NCBI GenBank assembly: GCA_035995025.1
Contig: DASYKY010000002.1
Span: 1-64,000 of the forward strand
DNA length: 64,000 nucleotides
Reading direction: 5' to 3'
Origin: Actinophytocola sp035995025
GTDB taxonomy: Bacteria; Actinomycetota; Actinomycetes; Mycobacteriales; Pseudonocardiaceae
Shown: positions 42,215 through 50,482 of the stretch, piece after piece
Position numbering within the stretch: position 1 is the stretch's first letter
Layout of the letters: every line of letters starts with the position of its first letter
Notes under the pieces: generated by a model
What the model was told of the DNA's origin: nothing
Seen by the model: the letters and a program-made list of their open reading frames with translations, nothing else
Databases searched by the model: none
Made by a program: the position numbers and the translations under genes

Positions 42215-43453
42215 TCAGAGCGAGTCACGCGTGATGGGGCACGACATGCAGCGTGGGCCGCCGCGGCCGCTGCCCAGTTCGGAGCCGCCGATCCGCAGCA
42301 CCTCGATGCCGGCGTCCTCGAGGCGGGCGTTCGTCTCCACGTTGCGCTCGTACGCGACGACCACCCCCGGCGCCACCGCCAGCGTGTTGTTGCCGTCGTC
42401 CCACTGCTCGCGTTCGGCGGTGACCGGGTCCAGGCCCGTGTCGATCACGCGCAGCCGGTCGATGCCCATCGCCTCCGCGGCGGCCGACAGGAACGGGACC
42501 GGGCCCGATACCTCGACCCCGTCGTCGTGACCGGGGCGCAGCGGGAACGCCCGCAGCGTGTCGCGCACCGCCGGGTACATCACGACCGCGTCCCGGTCGA
42601 CCATCGTGCACACCGTGTCCAGGTGCATGGTCGCCCGGTCCTGCGCGATCGGCACCGCCAGCACGGTGTGCGCGAGCCCGTCCGCGAACGCCGACCGCGC
42701 CAGGGACTCAGCGCCCGCCGGCGTGGTCCGCTCACCGACGCCGATGGCCAGCACGCCCGGCGCCAGCAGCAGCACGTCGCCGCCCTCCACCGGGGCCGAG
42801 TGCGCGCCGTACGCGCGGCCGGCGGCCCGGAACCGCGGGTGGTAGGCGTAGATCAGGTCCAGCAGCGCGGTCTCCCGCCCGCGCGCCGGCATCGCGAGCG
42901 ACGCGATCGCCACCCGGTTCCCGATCCACACCGACGAGTCGCGCGTGAACAGCAGGTTCGGCAGCGGGTCGACCACGAAGTCGTGCGGGTGGTGCATCTT
43001 CCGCACCAGCGAGGCGCCCTCGGCGGCCGGCAGCTCCTCGAACGTCATGCCGGCCATCAGCACGTCCGCGAGCTCTTCATTGTCCATACTGGACAGATGC
43101 GAGCCGAGCGCGTCGGCGAGCTCGTGGCCCACCCGCCGCCGGTCGACGGCCGTGTCCGCGGCGGCGGCGTGCGCGCGCTCGTCGGACAGCGCCGTGACCA
43201 GCGCGTCCGCCAGCAGCAGCACCTCGGCGTCACGCGTGCCGAGTGTCTCGGCGAACGCGTCGTGCTCCTCCTGGGCGCGGTCGACCCACGGGATGCTGTC
43301 GAACAGGAGCTGGTCGTTGTTGCGCGGCGTCAGCCGCTTGAGCTCGGCGCCCGGCCGGTGCAGCAGGACCGCGCGCAGCGGCCCGACCTCGCTGTCCACC
43401 TTCGGCGCCGGCAGCTCGTGCATGGCCAGGTCAGGTGCTGGTTGAGCGGTCAC
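42215..43453 (-). CDS. arcA: Arginine deiminase
   Basis: 412 residues from the GTG at 43453; an internal ATG (MHELPAPK) is possible. Active-site segments are intact: LFTRDSSVWIG, VEGGDVLLL, MHLDTVCTMVD with the His/Asp, and the C-terminal GGPRCMSCPI, in which C402 is the nucleophile. It converts L-arginine to citrulline and ammonia. No carbamate kinase, ornithine transferase or antiporter is nearby, so a full ADI energy pathway is not encoded here. The 168 nt upstream, to 43621, hold no recognisable gene. Confidence 0.96.
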   Translation of the reverse strand: MTAQPAPDLAMHELPAPKVDSEVGPLRAVLLHRPGAELKRLTPRNNDQLLFDSIPWVDRAQEEHDAFAETLGTRDAEVLLLADALVTALSDERAHAAAADTAVDRRRVGHELADALGSHLSSMDNEELADVLMAGMTFEELPAAEGASLVRKMHHPHDFVVDPLPNLLFTRDSSVWIGNRVAIASLAMPARGRETALLDLIYAYHPRFRAAGRAYGAHSAPVEGGDVLLLAPGVLAIGVGERTTPAGAESLARSAFADGLAHTVLAVPIAQDRATMHLDTVCTMVDRDAVVMYPAVRDTLRAFPLRPGHDDGVEVSGPVPFLSAAAEAMGIDRLRVIDTGLDPVTAEREQWDDGNNTLAVAPGVVVAYERNVETNARLEDAGIEVLRIGGSELGSGRGGPRCMSCPITRDSL

Positions 43454-43621
43454 CCGGCGAGCGTAATCACTCGGTAAGCAGGTTGTCGCGACCACTCCCG
43501 CGAGGATGGGCAGGCCCCGGCCTCAGCTGCCTCGCCGAAACCCGCCGTCCTCGCCGAGGGCACCTTCGTGAGCCAGGAGCACGGCTCCGCCCCGCTGGTC
43601 CTGTAGTCGTTCGAGCGACGC

Positions 43622-45667
43622 TCAGCCGGCGGCGGTGTCGCGCGACTGGAGGAACGTCATCAGGGCGTCGAACTCGCCCGCGTTGGCGTAGTTGATCCGC
43701 TTGGCGTCCCTCACGAACAGCGGCACCAGATCGTCCCCGTCATGCTCGTTGAGCATGAGAACGAGGATCGAGTTGCCGCTGCGGCGCTGTACGTCGAGGT
43801 GGAGGATCGCCCGTAGCTCGTGTTGTGCCCACGCCGACTGGGCGAAGTCCGCGCTGACACACGCGAGGAGGTAGCGACTGCTTCGCAGGCCCCGCTCCAT
43901 CGACTCCGTCACCGAGATGCCCGGGGGCGTGTGTTCCTCGTCGACCCAGCAACTGATGTTGGCCCTGGCCAGGCGGTTGCGTACCTGTGACACCAGCGGC
44001 CAGTCGCGTTTGGAGTGACAGAGGAACACGTCGAACTCGTACTTGTCGGCCGGGCTGGCCAACGCGCGCGGCAAGGTCCGGCGTAGTGCCTGACGTTGTG
44101 GGGCCTCGAGTTCTTCCAGCCCCTCGGCGGCGATACGCAGGACTTTCACCGGTTCCTCATGGACCCGGTACGTCCCGGGCTGGGCCGGGACAAGGTTGGG
44201 CACGTCTGTCCAGAGCACCGGAAAGTCCTTGCCTTTCAGCAACGAGTTCCTCGAATCGCCCGTGCGCACCGCGCCGGCGACGAGGATGTACAACCCGCGG
44301 CCCCTGGATGCCGGCGGCGCGATGTCGTCCAGGACCAGGTCCAGCGAACGGGTGTCGACGACGAGCAGTTCACAGTGCTTGCGCAGGACGGCCAGCGCAT
44401 ATTCCCAGGGCCGGGAACCCATCGCGAGCGGGCCGGTGCGGTTGGTGCCGAGAAGGTAGGGCGCATTGTCACCGACGTGTTGCAGCACGCGATAGTTGAT
44501 GAACGCGGACACCTGGCGTGCCGCCGTCTCACCCACCTTCGTCATGGCCATCCGCAACTGCGCGTCCTCGTAGGAGAACGACAGCAGCGCCACGTCGGTG
44601 AGGGCGACGAGATCGGCCGTGCGGTTGCGCGACAACGCGAAGGCGAGCTCCCCGACGATCTCACCCTGTTGCTGCACGTGCTTCGGTTTGGCAGTGCCGC
44701 CGAACCCGTCACCTTCGGAGTTGTAGACGCCGACCCGGCCGCGCAGGATCACCCACATCGTGTCGCCGGGTTCGTCGTAGCGGCAGACGAACTCGCCCCG
44801 GCGGCGTTCGACGAGCTGGCCGAACCGGAGCACCTCCTGGAGTTCGTCCGTACTCAGATGCCCGAAGAACGGGTTGACGTCCCCCATCTCCGACGTCGTC
44901 CGCTGGTAACGAAGGTGATCGGGCCGGACGTCCTCCAGGGCGCGCATGACGTCGCGGTCGGTCGAGTTCACCTGCCAGATCCGCTTGGCGAAGTAGAGGA
45001 GATCCCAGCCGCCGCCCTGCGCGACGGCGAACTCGAGGCCGTCATGATCTCCCTGCGGAGCGCGGCCCCATTCGGACTGAAAGCCGTCCGTGGACATCAG
45101 GAAGAGAAGCTGCGGGGGAAGTTCGGTGTGCGGAATGGACCGGGGTTCGGAGAACGTCGTGACCGGGTCGGTCTCGGTGACGACGATCTCGCGACGGAAC
45201 GCGTCGGAGACGACGATGCCTTCGTGGGTGACCTGGGTCAGCAGCCAACCGGCGTAGTTGATGGCGTTGCCGACCATCTGGACGCGCCCGTCAGCGCCGG
45301 GGACGGACGCGACCACGCCGTGATGTCCGGTGATCCGCAGTGGCACGTCGTTGACGTCCGACCACGTGCGCAACGCGAGAATCAGATCGAGGGCGGGCTG
45401 TTGCCAGGATTTCTGCAGAAAGAGCACGTGCCCGCCGTCGCCACCGGACGCCCACACAACCTGACCGGCCGGAGAGGTGGCAATGGTCGAAGCGACGATC
45501 TCGTTCAGTTCCGCGACGCGGGACAGCTGCCTGGACACGTCCGCCGCGGAGTGCCCGACGATGTCGCAGGACACGATGCCTGACGTGTGCGCGCCCGGCG
45601 GTCCCGCGGAATCGCCCACCACTCCTCCGAACAACGCGCCGATCTCGTCACAGAACGTCGCGGTCAC
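43622..45667 (-). CDS. Cyclase-like domain + cNMP-binding domain + TIR domain fusion, candidate one-protein Pycsar-like system
   Basis: 681 residues from a GTG. Domain 1 (about 29-195) has the class III cyclase pattern: SCDIVGHS with metal Asp D35, GGDGGHVLF with D77, RITGHHGVV, and GNAINYAGWL, where Asn is kept (N137) but the transition-state Arg is Trp (W141). Domain 2 (about 265-375) is a cNMP-binding domain whose phosphate cassette VGELAFALSRNRTAD keeps E340 and R349. A second degenerate cNMP-like fold spans about 400-525. The C-terminal TIR (543-640) runs FDVFLCHSKRDW to SAWAQHEL with the NADase Glu E617. It starts 27 nt after ligD on the same strand. In Pycsar the cyclase and TIR effector are separate; fusion is my reading, and nucleotide synthesis is untested. 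Confidence 0.85.
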   Translation of the reverse strand: MTATFCDEIGALFGGVVGDSAGPPGAHTSGIVSCDIVGHSAADVSRQLSRVAELNEIVASTIATSPAGQVVWASGGDGGHVLFLQKSWQQPALDLILALRTWSDVNDVPLRITGHHGVVASVPGADGRVQMVGNAINYAGWLLTQVTHEGIVVSDAFRREIVVTETDPVTTFSEPRSIPHTELPPQLLFLMSTDGFQSEWGRAPQGDHDGLEFAVAQGGGWDLLYFAKRIWQVNSTDRDVMRALEDVRPDHLRYQRTTSEMGDVNPFFGHLSTDELQEVLRFGQLVERRRGEFVCRYDEPGDTMWVILRGRVGVYNSEGDGFGGTAKPKHVQQQGEIVGELAFALSRNRTADLVALTDVALLSFSYEDAQLRMAMTKVGETAARQVSAFINYRVLQHVGDNAPYLLGTNRTGPLAMGSRPWEYALAVLRKHCELLVVDTRSLDLVLDDIAPPASRGRGLYILVAGAVRTGDSRNSLLKGKDFPVLWTDVPNLVPAQPGTYRVHEEPVKVLRIAAEGLEELEAPQRQALRRTLPRALASPADKYEFDVFLCHSKRDWPLVSQVRNRLARANISCWVDEEHTPPGISVTESMERGLRSSRYLLACVSADFAQSAWAQHELRAILHLDVQRRSGNSILVLMLNEHDGDDLVPLFVRDAKRINYANAGEFDALMTFLQSRDTAAG

Positions 45668-45694
45668 CGTATCGTGCGTGCTGCGCTCGGCCGT

Positions 45695-48109
45695 TCAGGA
45701 CAGCTCGGGGAGTCGCGGGCGCTTCTCGGCCAGCAGAGGTTTCAGCAGGTCGCCGTGTTCCTCCACGCGGCTCAGGATCTCGTCGGCGGTGAAGACCAAG
45801 TCGTTCGGGTGGCGGCAGGCGGCCACCTCGTCCCAGGTGATCGGCGTCGACACCGTCGGAGCGGTGCGGCCGCGCAGCGAGTACGGGGCGATCGTCGTCT
45901 TGTACTGGTTGTTCTGGCTCCAGTCGATGAACACCTTGCGCGGCCGCAGGTTCTTCGCCATCCGCGCCACGATCAGGTCCGGGCGCTCCGTGGCCAGCGT
46001 CTCCGCCACCGACTTCGCGAACGCCGACGTCTCGTCCGGCTCCGACGTCCGGACCGGCGCGTACAGCTGCATCCCCTTCGACCCGCTGGTCTTCGCCAGC
46101 GCCCGCAGGCCGTGCGAGGCCAGCAACTCCCGCAGCAGCAGCGCCACCTCGCAGCACTCGACGATGGTCGCCGGCGGGCCGGGGTCGAGGTCGAACACCA
46201 CCAGGTCCGGCGTCTGCCGCTCGCCCGCCGCGGACACCGTCCACTGTGGAAGGTGCAGCTCGAGGGCGGCCATGTTCGCCGACCACACCAGCGACGGCAG
46301 GTCGCCCAGCACCACGAAGTCCAGCGTCTCGTACCCGCGCGTGCTGCCCGGCGTCTCCACCCGCACCGTCCGGACCCACTCCGGCGCGCCCCGCGCGGCG
46401 TTCTTCTCGTAGAACGGCTGCGCCATCACCCCGTCCGGCCACCGCCGCAGCGTCACCGGGCGGTCGGCCAGGTGGGGGAGCAGCACGGGCGCGATCCGGC
46501 TGTAGTAGTTGATCACCTGGCCCTTGGTGAACCCCGTGTCCGGGTAGAGCACCTTGTCCAGGTTCGACAGCCGCAGCCGCCGCCCCTCGACCTCGACCAG
46601 CACGTTCTGCGGCCCGGGTTCCTCGTCCGGGGCGACGGCGTCCGCACCGGGAGGCGACGCGGCGGGCACGGCCTCGCGCTCCAGGTCGGCCGCGTCCAGG
46701 TCCGAGCGCAGGCCGCGCCACGACGACGCCCGCAGCATTCCCTCCGGTGTCCAGTTCCGGAACTCCACCTCGCCGACCAGCGTCGGCTCCGTCCAGTGCG
46801 CGCCCTTCGCCCGGTCGGCCGGCACCTCGCCGGTGAACGGGGACGTCTTCTGCGCCAACGGCTCGAGCCGCTCGAACAACGCGGCCAGCGCCTTGTCGGA
46901 GAACCCGGTGCCGACCTGGCCCACGTACCGCAGGCCGGTGTCGGTCGGCACGCCCAGCATCAGCGAACCGATCGTGCCCGACCGCCGCCCCTCGCCCGGG
47001 CGCCAGCCGCCGATCAGCACCTCGATCGTGGCCACCTCTTTGATCTTGATCCAGTCCGGGCTGCGCCGGCCGGGGAAGTACCGCGAGGTCAGCCGCTTGG
47101 CGACCACGCCCTCGAGCTCCTGCTCGCGCGCGGTCTCCACCATCGCGGCGCCCTCGGCGGCGTAGCTCGGCGACGTGTTCCAGTTGGGCCCCTGCAGCTC
47201 CAGCCCCTCGAGCAGCTGCCGCCGCTCCGAGTACGGCAGGTCCACGCAGGACCTCCCGTCGAGGTAGAGCACGTCGAAGATCAGGTAGGTGACCGGGACC
47301 GTCGTGGCCAGGCTGCGGGCCTGCCGGTCGTGCTGGACGTGCATGCGCTGCTGCAGCGCGGGAAAGCTCGGCCGCCCGCCCTCCATCGCGACGATCTCGC
47401 CATCCAGCCACACCTGCGTCGCGCCCAGCTCCTCGCCGAGTTTCCGCAGCTCCGGGTAGGTCACGGTGATGTCGTTGCCCTTGCGGGAGAACAGCTGCAG
47501 CCGGCCGCCCTCGACCCGGGCGAGCGCGCGCACGCCGTCCCACTTGAACTCGTACGCCCACTCCTCGTCCTGGTCGTCGGCCGGCAGCGTGCCCGGCGAG
47601 GCCAGCATCGGCTCGATCAGCTCGGGCAGCCGCGCGAACCCGGACCGCAGCGGCGGCTCGGAACGGCGGACCATCCAGTCCTTGGCGTCCTTGCCGCTGC
47701 GGAAGAACGTGTACCGGCCCTTCGCCCGCTCGCCGTCGAACACGACCGCGACCTCGCGGTCGGACCACTTCAGCGTCTCGTAGCGGCCGCGGTCCCAGAT
47801 GAACATGCGGCCGCCGCCGTACTCGCCCTTGGGGATCTCGCCGGAGAACGTCGCGTACTCCATCGGGTGGTCCTCGGTGTGCACGGCGAGCCGGATGTCG
47901 CCGGGCACGTCCGGCAGGCCCCTCGGCACGGCCCACGACACGAGCACGCCGTCGCGCTCGAGCCGCACGTCCCAGTGCAGGCGGCTGGCGTGGTGCTCCT
48001 GGATGACGAACGTGTCGTTGTTGCCGGTGGGCAGCGCGCCCTCGGCCGGCACCGGCTCGGGGGTGCGGCCCGGGTCGCGCTTCTTCCGGTACTCGTCGAG
48101 GTCACCCAT
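45695..48109 (-). CDS. ligD: NHEJ DNA ligase D, PE-LIG-POL order
   Basis: 804 residues. The 3'-phosphoesterase domain comes first (about 30-150; SRLHWDVRLE, YGGGRMFIWD). The ATP-dependent ligase follows (about 160-460; adenylated K189 in YEFKWDGVRA, WLDGEIVA, EGVVAKR, WIKIK). The polymerase/primase comes last (about 510-790; VVFDLDPGPP metal site, KTSGSKGMQLY). Mycobacterial LigD has the polymerase first, so this order is the Pseudomonas-like one. Ku is not in the window. The TIR-fusion gene follows 27 nt downstream and may be co-transcribed. Confidence 0.96.
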   Translation of the reverse strand: MGDLDEYRKKRDPGRTPEPVPAEGALPTGNNDTFVIQEHHASRLHWDVRLERDGVLVSWAVPRGLPDVPGDIRLAVHTEDHPMEYATFSGEIPKGEYGGGRMFIWDRGRYETLKWSDREVAVVFDGERAKGRYTFFRSGKDAKDWMVRRSEPPLRSGFARLPELIEPMLASPGTLPADDQDEEWAYEFKWDGVRALARVEGGRLQLFSRKGNDITVTYPELRKLGEELGATQVWLDGEIVAMEGGRPSFPALQQRMHVQHDRQARSLATTVPVTYLIFDVLYLDGRSCVDLPYSERRQLLEGLELQGPNWNTSPSYAAEGAAMVETAREQELEGVVAKRLTSRYFPGRRSPDWIKIKEVATIEVLIGGWRPGEGRRSGTIGSLMLGVPTDTGLRYVGQVGTGFSDKALAALFERLEPLAQKTSPFTGEVPADRAKGAHWTEPTLVGEVEFRNWTPEGMLRASSWRGLRSDLDAADLEREAVPAASPPGADAVAPDEEPGPQNVLVEVEGRRLRLSNLDKVLYPDTGFTKGQVINYYSRIAPVLLPHLADRPVTLRRWPDGVMAQPFYEKNAARGAPEWVRTVRVETPGSTRGYETLDFVVLGDLPSLVWSANMAALELHLPQWTVSAAGERQTPDLVVFDLDPGPPATIVECCEVALLLRELLASHGLRALAKTSGSKGMQLYAPVRTSEPDETSAFAKSVAETLATERPDLIVARMAKNLRPRKVFIDWSQNNQYKTTIAPYSLRGRTAPTVSTPITWDEVAACRHPNDLVFTADEILSRVEEHGDLLKPLLAEKRPRLPELS

Positions 48110-48127
48110 CGCGGTCCATTGTGCCTG

Positions 48128-48928
48128 CTAAGGGAGCCAGGAGACCTTGCCGCGCAGCAGCGCGTAGCCGACGAACGCGACCACGTCGAGCAGCGTGTGC
48201 GCGATGACGAGCGGCCACAGCCGGTTCGTCCTCTGCCAGACGCGGCCGAAGATCAGGCCCATCACGAAGTTGCCGACGAACCCGCCGAAGCCCTGGTAGA
48301 GGTGGTACGACCCGCGCAGCGCGGCGGCCGCCACCAGCGAGCCGTTCTCGTGCCAGCCCAGGTGGCGCAGCCGCGTGATGAGGTAGCCGACGACCAGGAC
48401 CTCCTCGGCCCAGGCGTTGGCCGCCGCGGCGATCGCCAGCACGATCGGCCGCCACCACGTGTCGTCCAATGTGGACGGCAGGACGGTGAGGTTGGCGCCG
48501 ACCGCGCGCGCGAGCAGGTACAACCCGAGTCCGGGGATGCCGATGAGCGCGGCGAGCCCCGCGCCGCCGAGCGCGTCGCGCCCGGGCCGGTCGCGGTCGA
48601 GCCCGATGTCGCGCAGCCGCGTGCCGGCCCGCCAGAGCAGGTAGAGCCCGAGCGCACCCCACGCGAACAGCTGCAGCGCGGAGGTCAGCTGGCGGAGCAG
48701 GTCGATGAGCTGCTCGGCGGCCTGCGGGACGTTGATCGCGACCTGCTGCTGGGACAGCGGCTCGGGTTGCAGCAGCGAGTCGATGAGCGAGAGCAGGCTG
48801 CGCAGGCCGGAGAGCCCGAGCGTCACGGTGAAGACGATCAGGACCTCGAGGACGACCGCGCGGCGCTCGCCGGGATCGGTGATCGGCTGCGCGCGCCGCT
48901 CCGGGACCAGCCAGGCTCTCCACTGCAC
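48128..48928 (-). CDS. CPBP-family intramembrane protease-like protein
   Basis: 266 residues from a GTG with about seven spans. The CPBP motifs are partly kept: ANAWAEEVLVVGYL holds the EE pair but the Arg of EExxxR is Val, RGSYHLYQG carries the motif-2 His, and VIAHTLLDV the motif-3 HxxxD. The lost Arg leaves catalysis uncertain. A charged loop rich in Gln (EPLSQQQVAI) follows the first span. The gene lies 18 nt before ligD on the same strand. Confidence 0.82.
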   Translation of the reverse strand: MQWRAWLVPERRAQPITDPGERRAVVLEVLIVFTVTLGLSGLRSLLSLIDSLLQPEPLSQQQVAINVPQAAEQLIDLLRQLTSALQLFAWGALGLYLLWRAGTRLRDIGLDRDRPGRDALGGAGLAALIGIPGLGLYLLARAVGANLTVLPSTLDDTWWRPIVLAIAAAANAWAEEVLVVGYLITRLRHLGWHENGSLVAAAALRGSYHLYQGFGGFVGNFVMGLIFGRVWQRTNRLWPLVIAHTLLDVVAFVGYALLRGKVSWLP

Positions 48929-48951
48929 GTGGAAACGCTACCGTCTGACCC

Positions 48952-49410
48952 GTGCCTCGAATCGCCACCTCGGACCGGGTCGACGCCGCCGGTCTCGCCG
49001 AGTTCGTCCGCCCCCGCCACCACGCCGTCCTGGTCACCACGAGATCGGACGGCTCACCGCAGATGTCCCCCGTGACGTGCGGCCTGGACACGGAGGGTCG
49101 CCTCGTCGTGTCGACCTACCCGTCCCGCGCCAAGGCGGCCAACGTCCGCCGCAACCCCCGCGTGTCGGCCATGATCCTTTCCGACGACTGGGACGGCGCG
49201 TGGGTCCAGGTCGACGGCACCGCGGAGGTCCTCGACATGCCCGACGCGCTGGAGCCGCTGGTGGAGTACTTCCGCGTGATCTCGGGCGAACACCCGGACT
49301 GGGACGACTACCGCGCGGCGATGCGGCGCCAGAACAAGTCCCTGATCCGCGTCACCATCGACCGCTGGGGCCCGATCGCGACAGGCGGCTTCCCGCCGGA
49401 GCTCGCCTAG
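48952..49410 (+). CDS. PPOX-class F420-dependent oxidoreductase
   Basis: 152 residues from a GTG. HHAVLVTTRSDGSPQMSPVTCG, RLVVSTYPSRAKAANVRRNPRVSAMIL and WVQVDGTAEVLD are the split-barrel features of actinobacterial F420 or flavin binders. It reduces an unknown small substrate. The stop is shared in the palindrome CTAG with the convergent methionine aminopeptidase, so the genes overlap by 4 nt. Confidence 0.88.
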   Translation: MPRIATSDRVDAAGLAEFVRPRHHAVLVTTRSDGSPQMSPVTCGLDTEGRLVVSTYPSRAKAANVRRNPRVSAMILSDDWDGAWVQVDGTAEVLDMPDALEPLVEYFRVISGEHPDWDDYRAAMRRQNKSLIRVTIDRWGPIATGGFPPELA

Positions 49411-50174
49411 AGAGCGGTGAGGATCACCGGGCCGTCCTCGGTCACCGCGATCGTGTGCTCGATGTGCGCGGCGCGGCTGCCGTCGGCGGTGCGCAGCGCC
49501 CAGCCGTCCGGGTCGGTGACGAACCGGTCGCGGCCGCCGGCCATGAACATCGGCTCGATGGCGATGGTCAGGCCGGGCTGCAGCGGCAGCCCGCGGCCCG
49601 GCGTGCCCTCGTTGGGCACGGACGGGTCCTCGTGCATCGCGCGGCCGACGCCGTGGCCGCCGAAGTTCGCGGGTATCCCGTAGCCCGCGGCGCGGCCGAT
49701 CCGCCCGACCGCCGCCGACACGTCGCCCAGCCGCCCGCCGGCGACGGCCGCCGCGATCCCCGCGTTCAGCGCCGTCTGCGTGTCCGCGATCAGCTCGACG
49801 TCCGCCGGCCGCGCGGTGCCCACCGGGAAGCTGATCGCCGAGTCGCCGTGGAAGCCGTCCACGCACGCGCCGAAGTCGATGCTCACCAGGTCGCCGTCGC
49901 GCAGCCGGTAGTCCGACGGGATGCCGTGCACGATCACGTCGTTCACCGACGCGCAGATCACCGCCGGAAACGGCGTCGGCGCGAAGCGCGGGTGGTAGTA
50001 CTGGAACGACGACGCCGCGCCGAAGTCGGACAGCACGCCGGCCGCCACGTCGTCCAGCTCCAGCAGCGTCACCCCGGCGGCCGCCTCCTTGCGCACGGCC
50101 GCGAGCGCGGTCGCCACCACCCGGCCGGCCTCGCGCATCACCGCGAGCTCGGCCTCCGTCTTCAGCTCGACCAC
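49407..50174 (-). CDS. map: Type I methionine aminopeptidase
   Basis: 255 residues from the GTG at 50174, which has GGGAGG 5 nt upstream. The five metal ligands are in VSIDFGACVDGFHGDSAI (two Asp), GGHGVGRAMHEDP (His), IAIEPM (Glu) and HIEHTIAV (Glu). It removes initiator Met from new proteins. It is not in a ribosomal-protein operon, so it is probably a second copy. It is divergent from a small XRE regulator, with direct repeats between. Confidence 0.94.
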   Translation of the reverse strand: MVELKTEAELAVMREAGRVVATALAAVRKEAAAGVTLLELDDVAAGVLSDFGAASSFQYYHPRFAPTPFPAVICASVNDVIVHGIPSDYRLRDGDLVSIDFGACVDGFHGDSAISFPVGTARPADVELIADTQTALNAGIAAAVAGGRLGDVSAAVGRIGRAAGYGIPANFGGHGVGRAMHEDPSVPNEGTPGRGLPLQPGLTIAIEPMFMAGGRDRFVTDPDGWALRTADGSRAAHIEHTIAVTEDGPVILTAL

Positions 50175-50197
50175 CAGCACCTCCCGAATAACTATCC

Positions 50198-50218
50198 CGG
50201 TATTCATATCACGGTATT
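50198..50218. promoter_or_regulatory. Direct repeat between map and XRE gene, candidate operator
   Basis: CGGTATT occurs at 50198-50204 and 50212-50218, 14 nt apart, in an unusually AT-rich 56-nt gap between divergent genes. The small XRE protein encoded next to it is the natural candidate to bind here and control both promoters. Confidence 0.45.
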
Positions 50219-50230
50219 AGTATTGGCGTC

Positions 50231-50482
50231 ATGGTGCGACCACCACTGAGCCAAGAGGACCGCGAGCGCGGCACCCGCCTCGGCGAACGGCTGCGGGCCG
50301 CGCGGGGCGCGCGCACCAGCGTGGAGGTCGCCCAGGCGGCCGGCGTCTCCGTCGAGACGCTGCGCAAGATCGAGCACGGCCGGGTGCCGACGCCGACGTT
50401 CTTCACGGTGGTCGCGATCGCACGTGCGGTGGGCCTGCCGGTGGAGGCGCTCTGCGAGGAGGCCCTACCGGCCGGCTTGTAG
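50231..50482 (+). CDS. Small XRE-family transcriptional regulator
   Basis: 83 residues. One helix-turn-helix fills the protein: RLGERLRAARGARTSVEVAQAAGVSVETLRKIEHG, then TFFTVVAIARAVGLPVEAL. There is no sensor domain. It overlaps the end of the convergent DUF2470 gene by 18 nt. It probably represses itself and map through the repeats upstream. Confidence 0.9.
   Translation: MVRPPLSQEDRERGTRLGERLRAARGARTSVEVAQAAGVSVETLRKIEHGRVPTPTFFTVVAIARAVGLPVEALCEEALPAGL

Noticed and set aside
42215..43453. Complete arginine deiminase energy pathway
   Set aside because: Carbamate kinase, ornithine carbamoyltransferase and the arginine/ornithine antiporter are not in the neighbourhood.
43496..43621. Possible gene remnant between arcA and the TIR fusion
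   Set aside because: A short readable stretch on the plus strand (VLAEGTFVSQEHG) has no start, site or family that I can name.
45587..49075. A 1162-codon open frame antisense to ligD
   Set aside because: It is a GC-driven shadow of ligD with Arg/His/Val-rich low-complexity sequence and no domain.
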